Positions 37,048-46,497 are shown, counted from the first letter of the stretch. The stretch is DNA of 64,000 nt from Micromonospora craniellae (GCF_014764405.1 NZ_CP061725.1:2666001-2730000), one strand, 5' to 3'. Numbers and translations: made by a program. Notes: generated by a model not told the origin, from the sequence alone.

Positions 37048-38477
37048 CACTCCACCCACCGGGATACGAGACGACCCGCGGCAGTCGTCCCGATCAGCCC
37101 GCGCCCGGCCGCGACGGCGTGCAAGCGGCGAACGCCGGCCACAACAACACCGCGTGGCCGTCCAGAGCGACCATCCCCGGCAGCAATATCCCACCGGACA
37201 GCGACCGCGAGATGGGCGCGACGAGTCGTCGCGCCACGTCCCCCATGACCCGCGACGCGCTCGACGCCGACCTGATCAGAGCCGTCCGGCACGCGGCATG
37301 GACGCGCCAGACGTTCTACGTCCTGGTCCTGCTGGTCGCCCTCGTCGGCCAGGTCACCGGCGCCGTCCACACGCTGGACGTCCCCCTGATCGTCGCGGCC
37401 CCGGCCGTCGCGGCCCTCGAACTCGGCGGCGTGGTCGTGATGGCCAACGCCGACGTACGACGCCGCCTCGGCGAACAGGCGATCGCCTCCCGCCTGCTGT
37501 CGGCTGCCATCGCCGCCGGCGCCGTAGCCTTCAACTGGGCCGCTCACCCCGACCACCTAGTCGGCGGCTTCTTCTCAGGCATGTCCGCCCTCGGCTACCT
37601 CGTCTGGATGATGCACACCGGCAACCAGCGCCGCGACCGGCTGCGCCTCACCGGAGAGCTGCCACCCACACCGCCCACATACGAGGTGCTCGGGCACTGG
37701 ATCCGCCACCCCATCATCACCTCCCGGGCACGGTCCATCGCCAAGGCCGACAGCCTCGACCTGTACGAGTCCCTGAAGGCGGCCCACGCCGCGACCGCCC
37801 GCCAACGCCGCGACGCCGCGATCGCCAAAGTGCTCCACCGCAAAATCAAAACCGCAGTCGACCCGACCACCGCCGACATCGCAGTGCAGGTGTACGACCT
37901 GGACGAGATCGCGGCGCGCCTCGCAGCCAGCGCCGACTACAACGGGCTGACCACGCTCCTCGCCGCAGACCTCGCCCCGGAACGGATCATCACGGCACAC
38001 AGCTCCAGTCGCCGCCGCCGGTTCAGGCGAGATGGCTCCGCCGACCCTCCCCCGGTGCCTGAGTCCACCCCGTCTGCGGCAGACGCGCCAGGCACCGGCC
38101 AGCAGAAGCCACAGCCCGCCCCGAACGATGTTGCACACGTGCCACCGCTGGAAGGACCAGTCGTGGCGGACTCGGCAGGCGAGAGCGAGAACGACACAAA
38201 CGCTGCCGGCGATGGCGACAACGACGAGATGAACGACGATCAGGACGCCGTCGGCGGCGAGGTCGACGACGACAGAGACTCGGAGGCGCCCAAGGGAACC
38301 GCAGAGGCAGTGGCCTACTGGTTACGCAAAGAACCCAACCTGGACCCTGAACTGCTAGCCGAGAGAATCGGCAAGTCGCTGCGTTCGATCTACCGGCACC
38401 TGCCGCAGGACTACCCCCGACGACCGGGGATCGCGAGGGCACGGACACGACGGCAGCCCACGGGCCGGAGCAAGTGA
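37044..38477 (+). CDS. DUF2637/SpdB-like membrane protein with C-terminal HTH
   Basis: A 477-residue protein. Residues about 85-200 hold four hydrophobic helices (FYVLVLLVALVGQVTGAVH, PLIVAAPAVAALELGGVVV, LLSAAIAAGAVAFNWAAH, GGFFSGMSALGYLVWMM), as in DUF2637 plasmid-spread proteins of actinobacterial conjugative elements. An acidic, low-complexity linker (about 340-415) leads to a C-terminal helix-turn-helix-like domain (AVAYWLRKEPNLDPELLAERIGKSLRSIYRHL). It suggests that this stretch derives from an integrated mobile element. No conjugative ATPase, integrase or replication gene is nearby. Confidence 0.75.
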   Translation: MTLHPPGYETTRGSRPDQPAPGRDGVQAANAGHNNTAWPSRATIPGSNIPPDSDREMGATSRRATSPMTRDALDADLIRAVRHAAWTRQTFYVLVLLVALVGQVTGAVHTLDVPLIVAAPAVAALELGGVVVMANADVRRRLGEQAIASRLLSAAIAAGAVAFNWAAHPDHLVGGFFSGMSALGYLVWMMHTGNQRRDRLRLTGELPPTPPTYEVLGHWIRHPIITSRARSIAKADSLDLYESLKAAHAATARQRRDAAIAKVLHRKIKTAVDPTTADIAVQVYDLDEIAARLAASADYNGLTTLLAADLAPERIITAHSSSRRRRFRRDGSADPPPVPESTPSAADAPGTGQQKPQPAPNDVAHVPPLEGPVVADSAGESENDTNAAGDGDNDEMNDDQDAVGGEVDDDRDSEAPKGTAEAVAYWLRKEPNLDPELLAERIGKSLRSIYRHLPQDYPRRPGIARARTRRQPTGRSK

Positions 38478-38565
38478 CGTCAACCCCTCCCTGTCACGCT
38501 GATGTGAGACAGCCCGTCTACCAGGGGATACTCTTCCTGGACGGCCCTGAGGAGAGCACATCAGC

Positions 38566-38997
38566 ATGACGTCGAGGCCCCATGAGAGTCTGGATCCGGA
38601 CGCCCGGCCCCAGCGGCGGACATTCACCGCGGAGTTCAAGGCGAGGATTCTGGACGAGTACGAGTCGGCGCCGGATGCGGCGGCTCGCGGGGCGATTCTG
38701 CGCCGGGAACGGCTGTACGGTTCACACCTTCTCGACTGGCGCAAGGCGCGGGATGCCGGAGCCGCGGCCGGCCTGACGGACCGGCGGCAATCGGCTGCGC
38801 GGGCGGCGAAGAAGGCCGAGAACGCTGAACTTTCCCGTCTTCAGCGGGAGAACGCCCGCCTGCAGGCCGAGTTGAACAAGACCCAGACCGCGTTGTCGAT
38901 CATGGGAAAAGCTCACGCGCTCTTGGAACTGCTCTCCGAGAGCGCGGATGCCGTGGCGATGCCGAACTCGTCCTCGCCGAGGCGCAGGCGGCGCTGA
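38566..38997 (+). CDS. IS3-family transposase OrfA (copy 1)
   Basis: A 143-residue protein with an N-terminal helix-turn-helix (RRTFTAEFKARILDEYESAP, LRRERLYGSHLLDWRKARDAG) and a leucine-zipper-like coiled coil (LSRLQRENARLQAELNKTQTAL). It is the DNA-binding half of a two-frame IS3 transposase; OrfB lies in the -1 frame. GGGAAAA at 38904-38910 is a possible slippery heptamer. Confidence 0.9.
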   Translation: MTSRPHESLDPDARPQRRTFTAEFKARILDEYESAPDAAARGAILRRERLYGSHLLDWRKARDAGAAAGLTDRRQSAARAAKKAENAELSRLQRENARLQAELNKTQTALSIMGKAHALLELLSESADAVAMPNSSSPRRRRR

Positions 38998-39002
38998 CGC
39001 CG

Positions 39003-40019
39003 TTGTGGGGCATCGCGCCCGCGTGCCGGCTGACCGGCCTGTCGAGGGCGACGCTGTATCGCCGTAGTGCCCCGCCGCTGGTCTCCCGGCCACGGGCGCC
39101 GCGTAAGCCGCCGCCGTCCGCGCTGACCGAGCCTGAACGCCGGCAGGTCCTGGACCTGCTCAACAGCCCGCCATACGTGGATCTGGCCCCGGCGCAGGTG
39201 TGGGCCCGCGAACTCGACGAGGGCCGCTGGTGGTGCTCGGAGTCCACGATGTACCGGATCCTGCGGGCCGCCGGGCAGACCGGCGAACGCCGCAGCCAGG
39301 CCACCCATCCGGCCCGGACCAAACCCGAACTGGTCGCCGACGCCGCGAATCAGGTGTGGTCGTGGGACATCACGAAGCTGCGCGGCCCGGTCAAGGGCGT
39401 CTGGTTCCACCTTTACACGGTGATCGACATCTGGTCCCGCTACGTCGTCGGGCACATGGTCGCCGCCCACGAGGACGGCCAACTCGCCGAAGCGCTGATC
39501 GCCGACGCCGCCGCCCGCGAACGCGTGAACCCCGATCAGCTGACCGTGCACGCCGACCGCGGCGCCGCGATGACCAGCAAGACCGTCACCCAGCTGCTGA
39601 CCGATCTCAAAATCGGCCGCAGCCACAGCCGGCCCAAGACCTCCAACGACAACCCGTACATCGAGGCCAGCTTCAAGACACTCAAGTACGACCCCACGTT
39701 CCCAGAGCGGTTCGGATCGATCCAGCACGCCCGACAGCACTGCGAAGCGTTCTACAGCTACTACAACCACGAACACCGGCACTCCGGGATCGGCCTGCAC
39801 ACCCCGGCATCGGTCCACCACGGCACCGCCGGACAGATCCGTGAACAGCGGCAACGCACCCTCGACGCCGCCTGGGCCGCACATCCCGAACGGTTCGGAC
39901 GCCGCCGTCCCCAACCACCCCGGCTACCGGACCGGGCATGGATCAACAAACCCGACAACAGCCACCCGGAACAGGCCGTGACCTCGGCCGGAGCCCCTCT
40001 TCCACCAGCACAAAGCTAA
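39003..40019 (+). CDS. IS3-family transposase OrfB, DDE integrase (copy 1)
   Basis: A 338-residue rve-type integrase from TTG 39003. The catalytic acids are in SWDITKLRG, HADRGAAM and NPYIEASFKTLKYDP. The frame is open further upstream to about 38940 (ELVLAEAQAALTP), typical OrfB sequence, so the protein is probably made as an OrfAB fusion by -1 frameshifting. Identical to copy 2. Confidence 0.92.
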   Translation: MWGIAPACRLTGLSRATLYRRSAPPLVSRPRAPRKPPPSALTEPERRQVLDLLNSPPYVDLAPAQVWARELDEGRWWCSESTMYRILRAAGQTGERRSQATHPARTKPELVADAANQVWSWDITKLRGPVKGVWFHLYTVIDIWSRYVVGHMVAAHEDGQLAEALIADAAARERVNPDQLTVHADRGAAMTSKTVTQLLTDLKIGRSHSRPKTSNDNPYIEASFKTLKYDPTFPERFGSIQHARQHCEAFYSYYNHEHRHSGIGLHTPASVHHGTAGQIREQRQRTLDAAWAAHPERFGRRRPQPPRLPDRAWINKPDNSHPEQAVTSAGAPLPPAQS

Positions 40020-40058
40020 ACAAAATCAAGAAATTGTCTCAGTTGACTTGACAGGTTC

Positions 40059-42894
40059 CGGGCACCGAGTCGCTCACGACCCGGGTGCGCTGCCCCTGCT
40101 GTCGCACACCCTCTCCGCGATGTACCTGAACAGCCCCGATCGTCGCCTGACGGCGGAGGGCTATCGGCAAGTCGGCGGAATTGACGGCGCAGTGGCCGCC
40201 ACCGCCGACCGTGTCTACAACGAGCTGACCAGGGAGCAGCAAGACCTCGCCCGCTGCCTGTTCCTGGACCTGGTCCACGTAACCATCGACGCCGTCGACA
40301 CCCGCCGCCGTGTACCCGTCGAGCATCTGATCGGCGGTGCCGACGCGATTGTGCAGCAGCAGGTGCTCGACCGGTTCGTCACGCAGCGGATCATCACCGT
40401 CGACACCGGCACAGTGGAGATCAGCCACGAAGCTGTGCTGACTGCCTGGCCGCAGCTTCGGGGGTGGCTCGACAGCGACCGGGCCGGCCACATGGTCGGC
40501 CAGCAACTGGTCGCCGACGCGGCTGCCTGGCGTGACCACCCGGATCCGTCGGCGCTATATCAGGGTAGCCGGCTCGCCGCCGCCCAGGAGTGGATCGCCG
40601 ACCGGCGCCGCCGAGTACCAAGCGCCACGACCGAATTCGTCGCAGCGAGCCTGCAATACGGCCGGCGGCTCACCCGCCGCCTGCAGCGCACCATCGCCGC
40701 CCTAGCGGCCATGCTGGTGCTGGTGGCAGGGCTGTCGGTGTTCGCCTTCGTCCAGCGCGGAGAAGCCCTCGCTCTCCGCCATGCCGCAAACCAGCAGCGC
40801 GACCAGGCCCAGTCACGCGCCATCGCCGTGCGGTCCGCCGATCTGCGGACCAAGGACCCGACGGCCGCCCGGCAATTGGCCGTGGCGGCCTACCGCGCCG
40901 CACCAACAGTTGAGTCGCGCTCTGCGCTGCTCGACGCCTCCGCCATGCGTGCGGCAACTCGGCTGCGGGGCAGCGACAGCGACGGCATTATGTACGCGGC
41001 CGCGTTCGACCCCACTGGTCGGGTGCTTGCCGCCAGCACCGAAACCGGGGTGAGACTTTGGTCGCTCGATGGTGACCACCCAACCCGCCTTGTCACTCTT
41101 CCGTCTGGATCGGATGCCAAGATCTATAACGTGGCGTTCAGCCACGACGGGCGGCTGCTCGCCGCAGCCGGTGCCGACGCTCGGATTCGGCTGTGGAACA
41201 CTGCCGAACCCGCAGCACCGGTAGCCGTTGACCCGCTTACGGGTTTCGACGGACGGGTCTACTCACTCGCGTTCACCGCTGATGGTGCGCTCCTGGCCGC
41301 CGCAACGTCCGGCGGGGACGTACACCTATTCGTCCGTGACGAGGCAGGCCAGTTCATCCCTGCCGGTTCGCCGCTGACGGTCTCGACGCAGGCTGCCAAG
41401 TCGGTGGTGTTCCGCGACCCGACCACGCTCGTGGTGGGGTCGGCCGACGGAAAGGTGACCCTCTGGAACGTCGCGACGCCCGCGAGCCCGGTGCGCACCG
41501 CGACGCTTGCAGGCCCGACCAAGGAGATCGGCCAGGTCGCGGCCAGCCCCAACGGCCGGTTGGTCGCCGCCGGCAGCGCCGACACGAACGCCTACTTGTG
41601 GGCGAGCACCGGCCCGCCCGCAGCCACCGTGCTGGCCGGGGTCAGTAGCTGGATCAACTCGGTCGCCTTTAGCCCCGACAACGCAAGCCTCGCCGTTGCC
41701 AGTTCCGACGCCGAATCTGGCGTACGGGTCTTCGACGTGGCCACCGGCACGGTCACCGCCACCCTGCCGCATCCGGTACCGGTGACCGCCGTCAAATTTG
41801 CCCCCGACGGCAAGACAATTGTCACCACCGCCAACGACGGCTACGCCCGGCTGTGGCCTATCGCCGCGCCGACGCTGGAACTGCCCGGAACGGTCAGCGC
41901 CACTAGGTTCAGCCCTGACCGGCGCCTGCTTGCCGTCGGCAGCGACGACACCCGCCTCTACGACGTCGCCGACCCCGACCACCCGGCCCTGCTCGGTCCT
42001 GGTTTATCGAACCCCGACTCCTTCAATTCCGCCCTGGCGTTCACGCCCGACAGTCGCACCCTGGCTACCGGGCATGGCCGGTCGGGCACCATACGGCTGT
42101 GGGACGTTACCGACCCGTCCCGGCCCAAGGCACGTGGGGTACCAATCACTGCCCACAACCACCAGATCGAAGCGCTCAACTTCAACCCCGACGGCCGAGT
42201 CCTCGCCACCGGCAGCCGCGACACCTTCGTGAAGCTCTGGGACACCGCCGATCCGGCGCGGATCACTCTGCTGGCCACGCTCACCGGCTTCACCGGCACC
42301 GTCTTCTCCGTCGCGTTCAGCTCTGACGGGCGCTATCTTGCCGCAGCCAACTCCGACAAGACGGTCCGCGTCTGGGACGTCACCGACCCGCGCAAGGTAA
42401 CGCCCGTGGGCGGCCCGATCGCCGCCGCCAATCACTACATCTATTCGGTGGCATTCAGCCCTGACGGGCGCATGCTGGCGTCGGGTAGCGCCGACCGGAC
42501 GGTCCGGCTCTGGGACGTCACCACGATCGACCATCCCGTGCCCATCAATCCGCCGCTGCGAGGCCCGACCAACTATGTGTACCAGGTGGCGTTCAGCAGC
42601 GACGGCACCACGCTGGTCGCCGCCATCACCGACGCCACGGTGTGGATGTGGGACGTCCGCACTCGCGAACGCATCGCCACGTTGACCCTGCCCAACGATG
42701 CGGTCTACACCACCGACGTCCACCCCGACCGGCACACCGTGGTCGCCGGCGGCGCAGATCAACGCGTCTACTTGTGGACGACCGACCCCGAGCGAGCCGC
42801 CGTCCGGATCTGTGAAACCGTCGGCGACCCGATCACCGCAGAGGAGTGGGCCACTTACATCCCCGACCGTCCGTACGCGCCGCCATGCCGGTGA
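40059..42894 (+). pseudogene. STAND NTPase / WD40 double-propeller protein, 5'-truncated
   Basis: About 945 residues remain. The N-terminal part is the end of an nSTAND1-type NTPase (DPGALPLLSHTLSAMY, DGAVAATADRVYNELT, EISHEAVLTAWPQLRGWL). A single transmembrane helix follows (IAALAAMLVLVAGLSVFAFV), then about 14 WD40-like repeats ending in RLWDV-type motifs, enough for two seven-bladed propellers. The NTP-binding core and anything before it were cut off by IS copy 1, so it cannot work as a STAND switch. Such proteins act as signal or conflict sensors in actinomycetes; the effector domain here is lost. Confidence 0.85.
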
Positions 42895-43034
42895 ACCCGT
42901 ACGAGTGGCGTATGGCTGGTCCATCTTCGTGTCCAGGCAGTGTACGGCGTTTCCTCAGGCCCTTCTGCAGGAACCCGATAGCGCGCTGAACTGATCGGGC
43001 GGCACTTCGGCCGCCTTCACTAAGGAGCGTTGTA

Positions 43035-43460
43035 ATGACCATGAACGAGGCACTGCCGCGACGCATTACCACCGCGTTCAGCATTGGCGCAGCCCTCGCC
43101 ATCGCGACCGCTGTTCTCGGTACGCCTGCGTCGGCGGCCTCCACCGCCACCGACGCACGCGCCACCGACGCCCTGCAGGCGGCGTGCTGGTACGCCGCCC
43201 ACGCCCCCAACAAGGACGGCGGCATCGTGCGCGGCTGGGGGGAGAAGTGGGACTGCGGTGACCAGACCTTCTGGACCATCACCGTGCAGCGCCACCGCGG
43301 CGGTGCCTGGTGGCAGAACGAGGCGACAAACAACCACACCGGCAACAACTGGGTGTCTGCCGGTGCGGGCTGTGTGCCCGGTACCTGGACCTACCGCACG
43401 ATCCTGGAGTCGAACTCCGGCCACCAGATGGTGAGCACTCACCGCACGATCACCTGCTGA
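43035..43460 (+). CDS. Small secreted Trp/Cys-rich protein of unknown function
   Basis: A 141-residue preprotein with a clear signal peptide (ITTAFSIGAALAIATAVLGTPASA, cleavage after about residue 34). The mature part is about 107 residues with four cysteines (51, 74, 113, 141), enough for two disulfides, and many Trp, Asn and Gly residues (WYAAHAPNKDGG, GWGEKWDCGDQTFW). TAAGGAG lies 7 bases before the ATG. A strong terminator follows. I recognise no family; it does not carry the motifs of neocarzinostatin-type apoproteins, although size and disulfide count are similar. It is one of the few intact host-type genes in the IS-rich strip. Confidence 0.8.
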   Translation: MTMNEALPRRITTAFSIGAALAIATAVLGTPASAASTATDARATDALQAACWYAAHAPNKDGGIVRGWGEKWDCGDQTFWTITVQRHRGGAWWQNEATNNHTGNNWVSAGAGCVPGTWTYRTILESNSGHQMVSTHRTITC

Positions 43461-43469
43461 TCAGCCAGG

Positions 43470-43503
43470 GCTGATGGGCCGGGCCTCGTCCCGGCCCATC
43501 AGC
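43470..43503 (+). terminator. Rho-independent-type hairpin after the secreted-protein gene
   Basis: A 14-bp perfect stem (GCTGATGGGCCGGG / CCCGGCCCATCAGC) with loop cctcgt starts 10 bases after the stop codon. Confidence 0.8.
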
Positions 43504-43595
43504 GCTGACGCTCGTCGGGCCTACCTCGCCAACGACCCCAGACCAGCGTGGTCACGAAGGCCCAGGGCTCCGGCAAGGTAGTCATATGCCGGATT

Positions 43596-44243
43596 TCAGG
43601 TGAGTCCGAGGAGTTGTAGCGGTCGGTAGGGGTTTCGGCTGTTGCGGCGGAGGGCTTGGGCGATGGTGGTGATGCCGGCGAGGCGGAGCAGGCTGATCGC
43701 GGTATTGCGCAGGGTGGCCATTGCGCGGGGTGCGTTGCCGGTGCGCAGGCGGCTGGCGTCTTCGCCGTAGGTGGTGTCGCGGATGTGGGGCAGCGTTTCG
43801 ATGGCCCAGTGTCCGCGTAGCCCGTCGGCCAGGTCGGCGGGGCTGGCCTGGGCGGCGGTCAGGTTGGTGATGGCGTAGACGGTGACGGTGGACCAGCGGC
43901 CGGTGGTCAGGTTGAGTCGGCGGCGGCGGATCCGCAGGGCTTGGACGGCGTGTGGGAAGTCCAGTGCGAGCGGCCCGGTGCAGGTGACCGCTTGTAGACG
44001 GCGGATGTCGTAGCGGCCGTGGCCGCGTTCGCGGGTCTGGTCTTGGACCGGGACCTTCGTCCAGGGCAGGGCTTTGAGCTGCCGGTACAGGCGCGGCTGG
44101 TTGTTCTTCACGGTGAACAGGTAGCCGGCGTGCTTGGTCTCGGCGAGCCAGCGGGCGTGCTCGCGTTGGGTGTGTAACGCATCAGCGGTGACGAGTGCCG
44201 CGCTCAGGTCGAGGGCGGCCAGCAGCGGTGCGAATCGGGTGAT
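43596..44243 (-). pseudogene. ISAs1 transposase, C-terminal half (split by IS110)
   Basis: Encodes the second half of a DDE_Tnp_ISAs1 protein: TRFAPLLAALDL, LVTADALHTQREHARWLA, YLFTVKNNQP, RGHGRYDIRRLQ, HWAIETLPHIRDTTYGEDASR (catalytic Glu region) and a normal C-terminus. Joining base 44243 to 45811 restores KTNE-ITRF, the conserved family motif. Confidence 0.88.
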
Positions 44244-44334
44244 CTGGCTCGAAAATGGTCAGTAGGCGGGCGTGGCGAGATGGACCCGGATGGCCCTGAG
44301 CCGCCGGGTCGGTATCGGAGATCTTGATGTCAGG

Positions 44335-45579
44335 TCATCCGGTAGCGACGAGGTGACTGGTGTCGACGCCGAGTTCGGTCAGCTCGTGCAAGAGTCTGCG
44401 TTTGCGTCGTTCGATCTGTTCGGGGCGGCGGTGGAAGTAGTCGAGTCCGAGGTCGTGGTAGGGCATGTCGTGGCTGAGCATGTGCCAGACCGCGGTGAGG
44501 ATCTTGTGCATGACGGCGACGAGTGCCCGTCGTGGTCCGCGTCGTTTGACCATCCTCTTGTAGTAGCTGTTGAGGTAGGTGTTTCTGGTTCGGGCGGCGG
44601 CTGCAGCGGCGTCACCGAGCGCGGCGAGCAGCCAGCGGTTGCCGTGGGTGGTGCTTCCCGACAGGTTCTTGCCTGCGGATACGTTGTTCCCTGGGGCGAC
44701 TCCGGCCCAGCTGGCCAGCGCGGCAGCGGTACGGAATCGTGTCATGTCGCCGCCGGTCTCGGCGAGGATGACCTCGGCGATCCGGTCCGAGACGCCTGGG
44801 ATGCTGACCAGTAGCTCTCGCTGGCGTGCCTGCTCCTGTGTCAAGTGCTCGATCTGGGCAGTGAAAGCCGCGATACGGGCGTCCAGGTAGTCGATGTGGT
44901 TCAACGCCTGCCCGGCGAGGAAAGCGTGATTGTCGTCGAACCGGCCGATCAACGCTTCACGGAGTTGCACGATCTTCGGCCGGGCCTTGCCCAGCGCCAG
45001 GTCAGCCAGCACGCGGGGATCCCGTTCGCCGGCGACAAGCGCCTCGATCATGAGCCGCCCGGACATGGTGAGGGTTCGGCTCATCACCGTGGACATCTTG
45101 ATCCCAGCGTCCTCGAGGACGCTCTCCAGCCGATGCAGCGCACGTACGCGCTCTCGGACGAGGTTGACCCGCTGCCGGGTGAGGTCCCGGAGCCTGCGTA
45201 TGGCCGGCGGGGGCACGAATGACGGCGAGACCAGCCCGTGCTGCGCCAGCTGGGCGAGCCACTCGGCATCTTTGACGTCGGTCTTGCGTCCGGGGACCTT
45301 CTTGACGTCACGAGCGTTGATCAGCCACACGGTGAACCGCTCTTCAAGCACGTAGAACACGGGCTTCCAGTAATCGCCGGTCGCCTCCATCACGACCAGC
45401 TCGACATGAGACTCGGCCAGCCAATCCGCCAACACCATCAGCTGACGCGTCATCGTGGCGAACGTGCGAACCTCCTGCCCGTAACGCCGGCCTGCTCCTT
45501 GCCGGGGAGAGCGGACGCAGGCCTTCACGTCAGCCTTGCTGACGTCCAGGCCGGCGACCCGTTCCACGATCACATCCAT
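44335..45579 (-). CDS. IS110-family transposase/recombinase (DEDD + serine)
   Basis: A 414-residue protein with a RuvC-like DEDD domain (AGLDVSKADVKACV, VMEATGDYWKPV, GRKTDVKDAEWLAQL) and a C-terminal Transposase_20 domain (LLVSIPGVSDRIAEVILAE, WAGVAPGNNVSAGKNLSG) that includes the conserved serine region. IS110 enzymes recombine DNA guided by an element-encoded bridge RNA. I chose ATG 45579 (MDVIVERVAGLDVSK); an in-frame extension to 45636 is possible but overlaps the predicted RNA. The gene looks intact. Confidence 0.93.
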   Translation of the reverse strand: MDVIVERVAGLDVSKADVKACVRSPRQGAGRRYGQEVRTFATMTRQLMVLADWLAESHVELVVMEATGDYWKPVFYVLEERFTVWLINARDVKKVPGRKTDVKDAEWLAQLAQHGLVSPSFVPPPAIRRLRDLTRQRVNLVRERVRALHRLESVLEDAGIKMSTVMSRTLTMSGRLMIEALVAGERDPRVLADLALGKARPKIVQLREALIGRFDDNHAFLAGQALNHIDYLDARIAAFTAQIEHLTQEQARQRELLVSIPGVSDRIAEVILAETGGDMTRFRTAAALASWAGVAPGNNVSAGKNLSGSTTHGNRWLLAALGDAAAAAARTRNTYLNSYYKRMVKRRGPRRALVAVMHKILTAVWHMLSHDMPYHDLGLDYFHRRPEQIERRKRRLLHELTELGVDTSHLVATG

Positions 45580-45810
45580 GAACTCACCACCTCGTCCAGC
45601 CGCCTCGATCCGTAGCGGTTGGCCTGGTGAGGGCACAGCTCAACAAAGAATCTGGCTCACGTGCTCACCGGCAACAATCCAGGGCGCCTGCCCCAAGCCC
45701 TCGCGCCAAGCTCATTCACGGGCTCTCCCGCACCAAGATCACACGGCGTCGACCAGGCCGACCGACCCACATCTTCCAACCAACCAGAACGTCGCGCGAG
45801 ACCTGAACAG
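45580..45810 (-). ncRNA. Candidate IS110 bridge RNA in the 5' non-coding end
   Basis: IS110-group elements encode a bridge RNA upstream of the transposase (established for IS621). Two short segments here match the two strands of the restored target: CTCATT at 45711-45716 equals plus-strand CT-CATT, and AGATCAC at 45736-45742 equals minus-strand AG-ATCAC; they flank a small CGGG/CCCG hairpin. Further along the RNA, CTGGCTC at 45652-45658 equals the element's own left end CT-ggctc, next to AGCT at 45637-45640, a weak match to the other end. Target-like loop first, donor-like loop second is the known order. RNA ends are not defined by sequence. Confidence 0.7.
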
Positions 45811-45812
45811 CT

Positions 45813-46353
45813 CATTGGTCTTGCCGGCCACGTCGACTTGGGCGAGGACCGCCCCTGTGCGTTGGTCCAGTACGGCCAGCAGGTGCACCTGCGCTCCGGC
45901 CGGTCCGCTGCCCCGCAGGGTCTTGCCGTCCACGCTGTATACACGCCGGCCGGTCGGGGTTCCTGCCGCCGGCCTGGACGTGATGAGCCACCGGCCGACC
46001 ACGTCGTCCAAAGCGTCGGCGTCGACGCCAGCCAGGATCCGCCGGAATGTGGACTCGTCCGGCGCCCGATACACCCCGGTGAGCGGGTCTCGGAACACGC
46101 CCAACTCGGCGAGGACCTGCTGCGGGACGTCACCGGCCCATTCGGCGACGGCCGCCGCGGACCGGGCGCCGGTCAACACCGCCGCGACCGCGGCGGCCAG
46201 GACCCCGGGCAGCGCATGGACGACACCGCGTGGGTCTCGCCGGTCCGGCACCTGCCTCAACGCCGTGACCAAGCTCGTCCGGCAGCCTGTCAACGGCTCG
46301 TCAAGGCGGTCCGCGTGCACAGCCAACACGTCAATCAGCGATGATGATCCCAA
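45813..46353 (-). pseudogene. ISAs1 transposase, N-terminal half (split by IS110)
   Basis: Encodes the first half of the ISAs1 transposase: an N-terminal DUF4338/DDE-N-like helical region (LRQVPDRRDPRGVVHALPGVLAAAVAAVLTG), the PDESTFRRIL block, and the catalytic start VYSVDGKTLRGSG...HLLAVLDQRTG...DVAGKTNE, where it is cut by the IS110. The start is uncertain (TTG 46353 is the longest). Confidence 0.85.
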
Positions 46354-46497
46354 CGGGCGCGGTCCTCTTTGATCTTCCCAGCTTCGACACCTGGATGATC
46401 AGCGAAAGGCCGCGCCTGTCTCTATACCGTCATGATCAGGAGCGTCTGCACTCAAACGGCCACACCGGTCATATCGCTACCTTGCCGGAGCCCTGGG

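Larger units (their letters stand above)
38486..40058. mobile_element. IS3-family insertion sequence, copy 1 (1,573 bp, plus orientation)
   Basis: Identical in gene content and length to copy 2 at 47732-49304, in opposite orientation. Ends were placed by comparing both copies: left end cctccctgtcacg, right end ...gacttgacaggttc; the inner repeats are ...tgtca...tgagaca on both sides. The six flanking bases differ (tcaacc on the left, cgggca on the right), so this copy has no target duplication and one flank was replaced after insertion. It removes the 5' part of the STAND/WD40 gene. Confidence 0.88.
44244..45812. mobile_element. IS110-family insertion sequence (1,567 bp plus duplicated CT core)
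   Basis: The element lies between two CT dinucleotides, 44244-44245 and 45811-45812. Removing it with one CT gives gggtgat-CT-cattggtc, which on the minus strand reads AAG ACC AAT GAG ATC ACC CGA TTC, the K-T-N-E-I-T-R-F motif of ISAs1 transposases. There are no inverted repeats and no longer target duplication, as expected for IS110. The transposase runs on the minus strand with 231 bases of 5' non-coding DNA and about 90 bases of 3' non-coding DNA. Confidence 0.9.
43561..46497. mobile_element. ISAs1-family element (about 1.37 kb) carrying a nested IS110
   Basis: The ends are a perfect 20-bp inverted repeat: cccagggctccggcaaggta at 43561-43580 and its reverse complement at 46478-46497. Between them lies an ISAs1 transposase gene on the minus strand, split by an IS110-family element at 44244-45812. 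Without the insert the element is about 1,370 bp, normal for ISAs1. The immediate flanks (gtcacgaagg and gtgggggctc) show no clear target duplication. Confidence 0.88.

Noticed and set aside
38904..38910. GGGAAAA as the proven frameshift site of the IS3 OrfA/OrfB pair
   Set aside because: OrfB is in the -1 frame and the heptamer fits, but shifting there would replace KAHALLELLSESA, which looks like genuine OrfA sequence. The shift may occur later or OrfB may start on its own.
43035..43460. Neocarzinostatin-family apoprotein
   Set aside because: Only length and cysteine count fit; none of the conserved apoprotein motifs are present.
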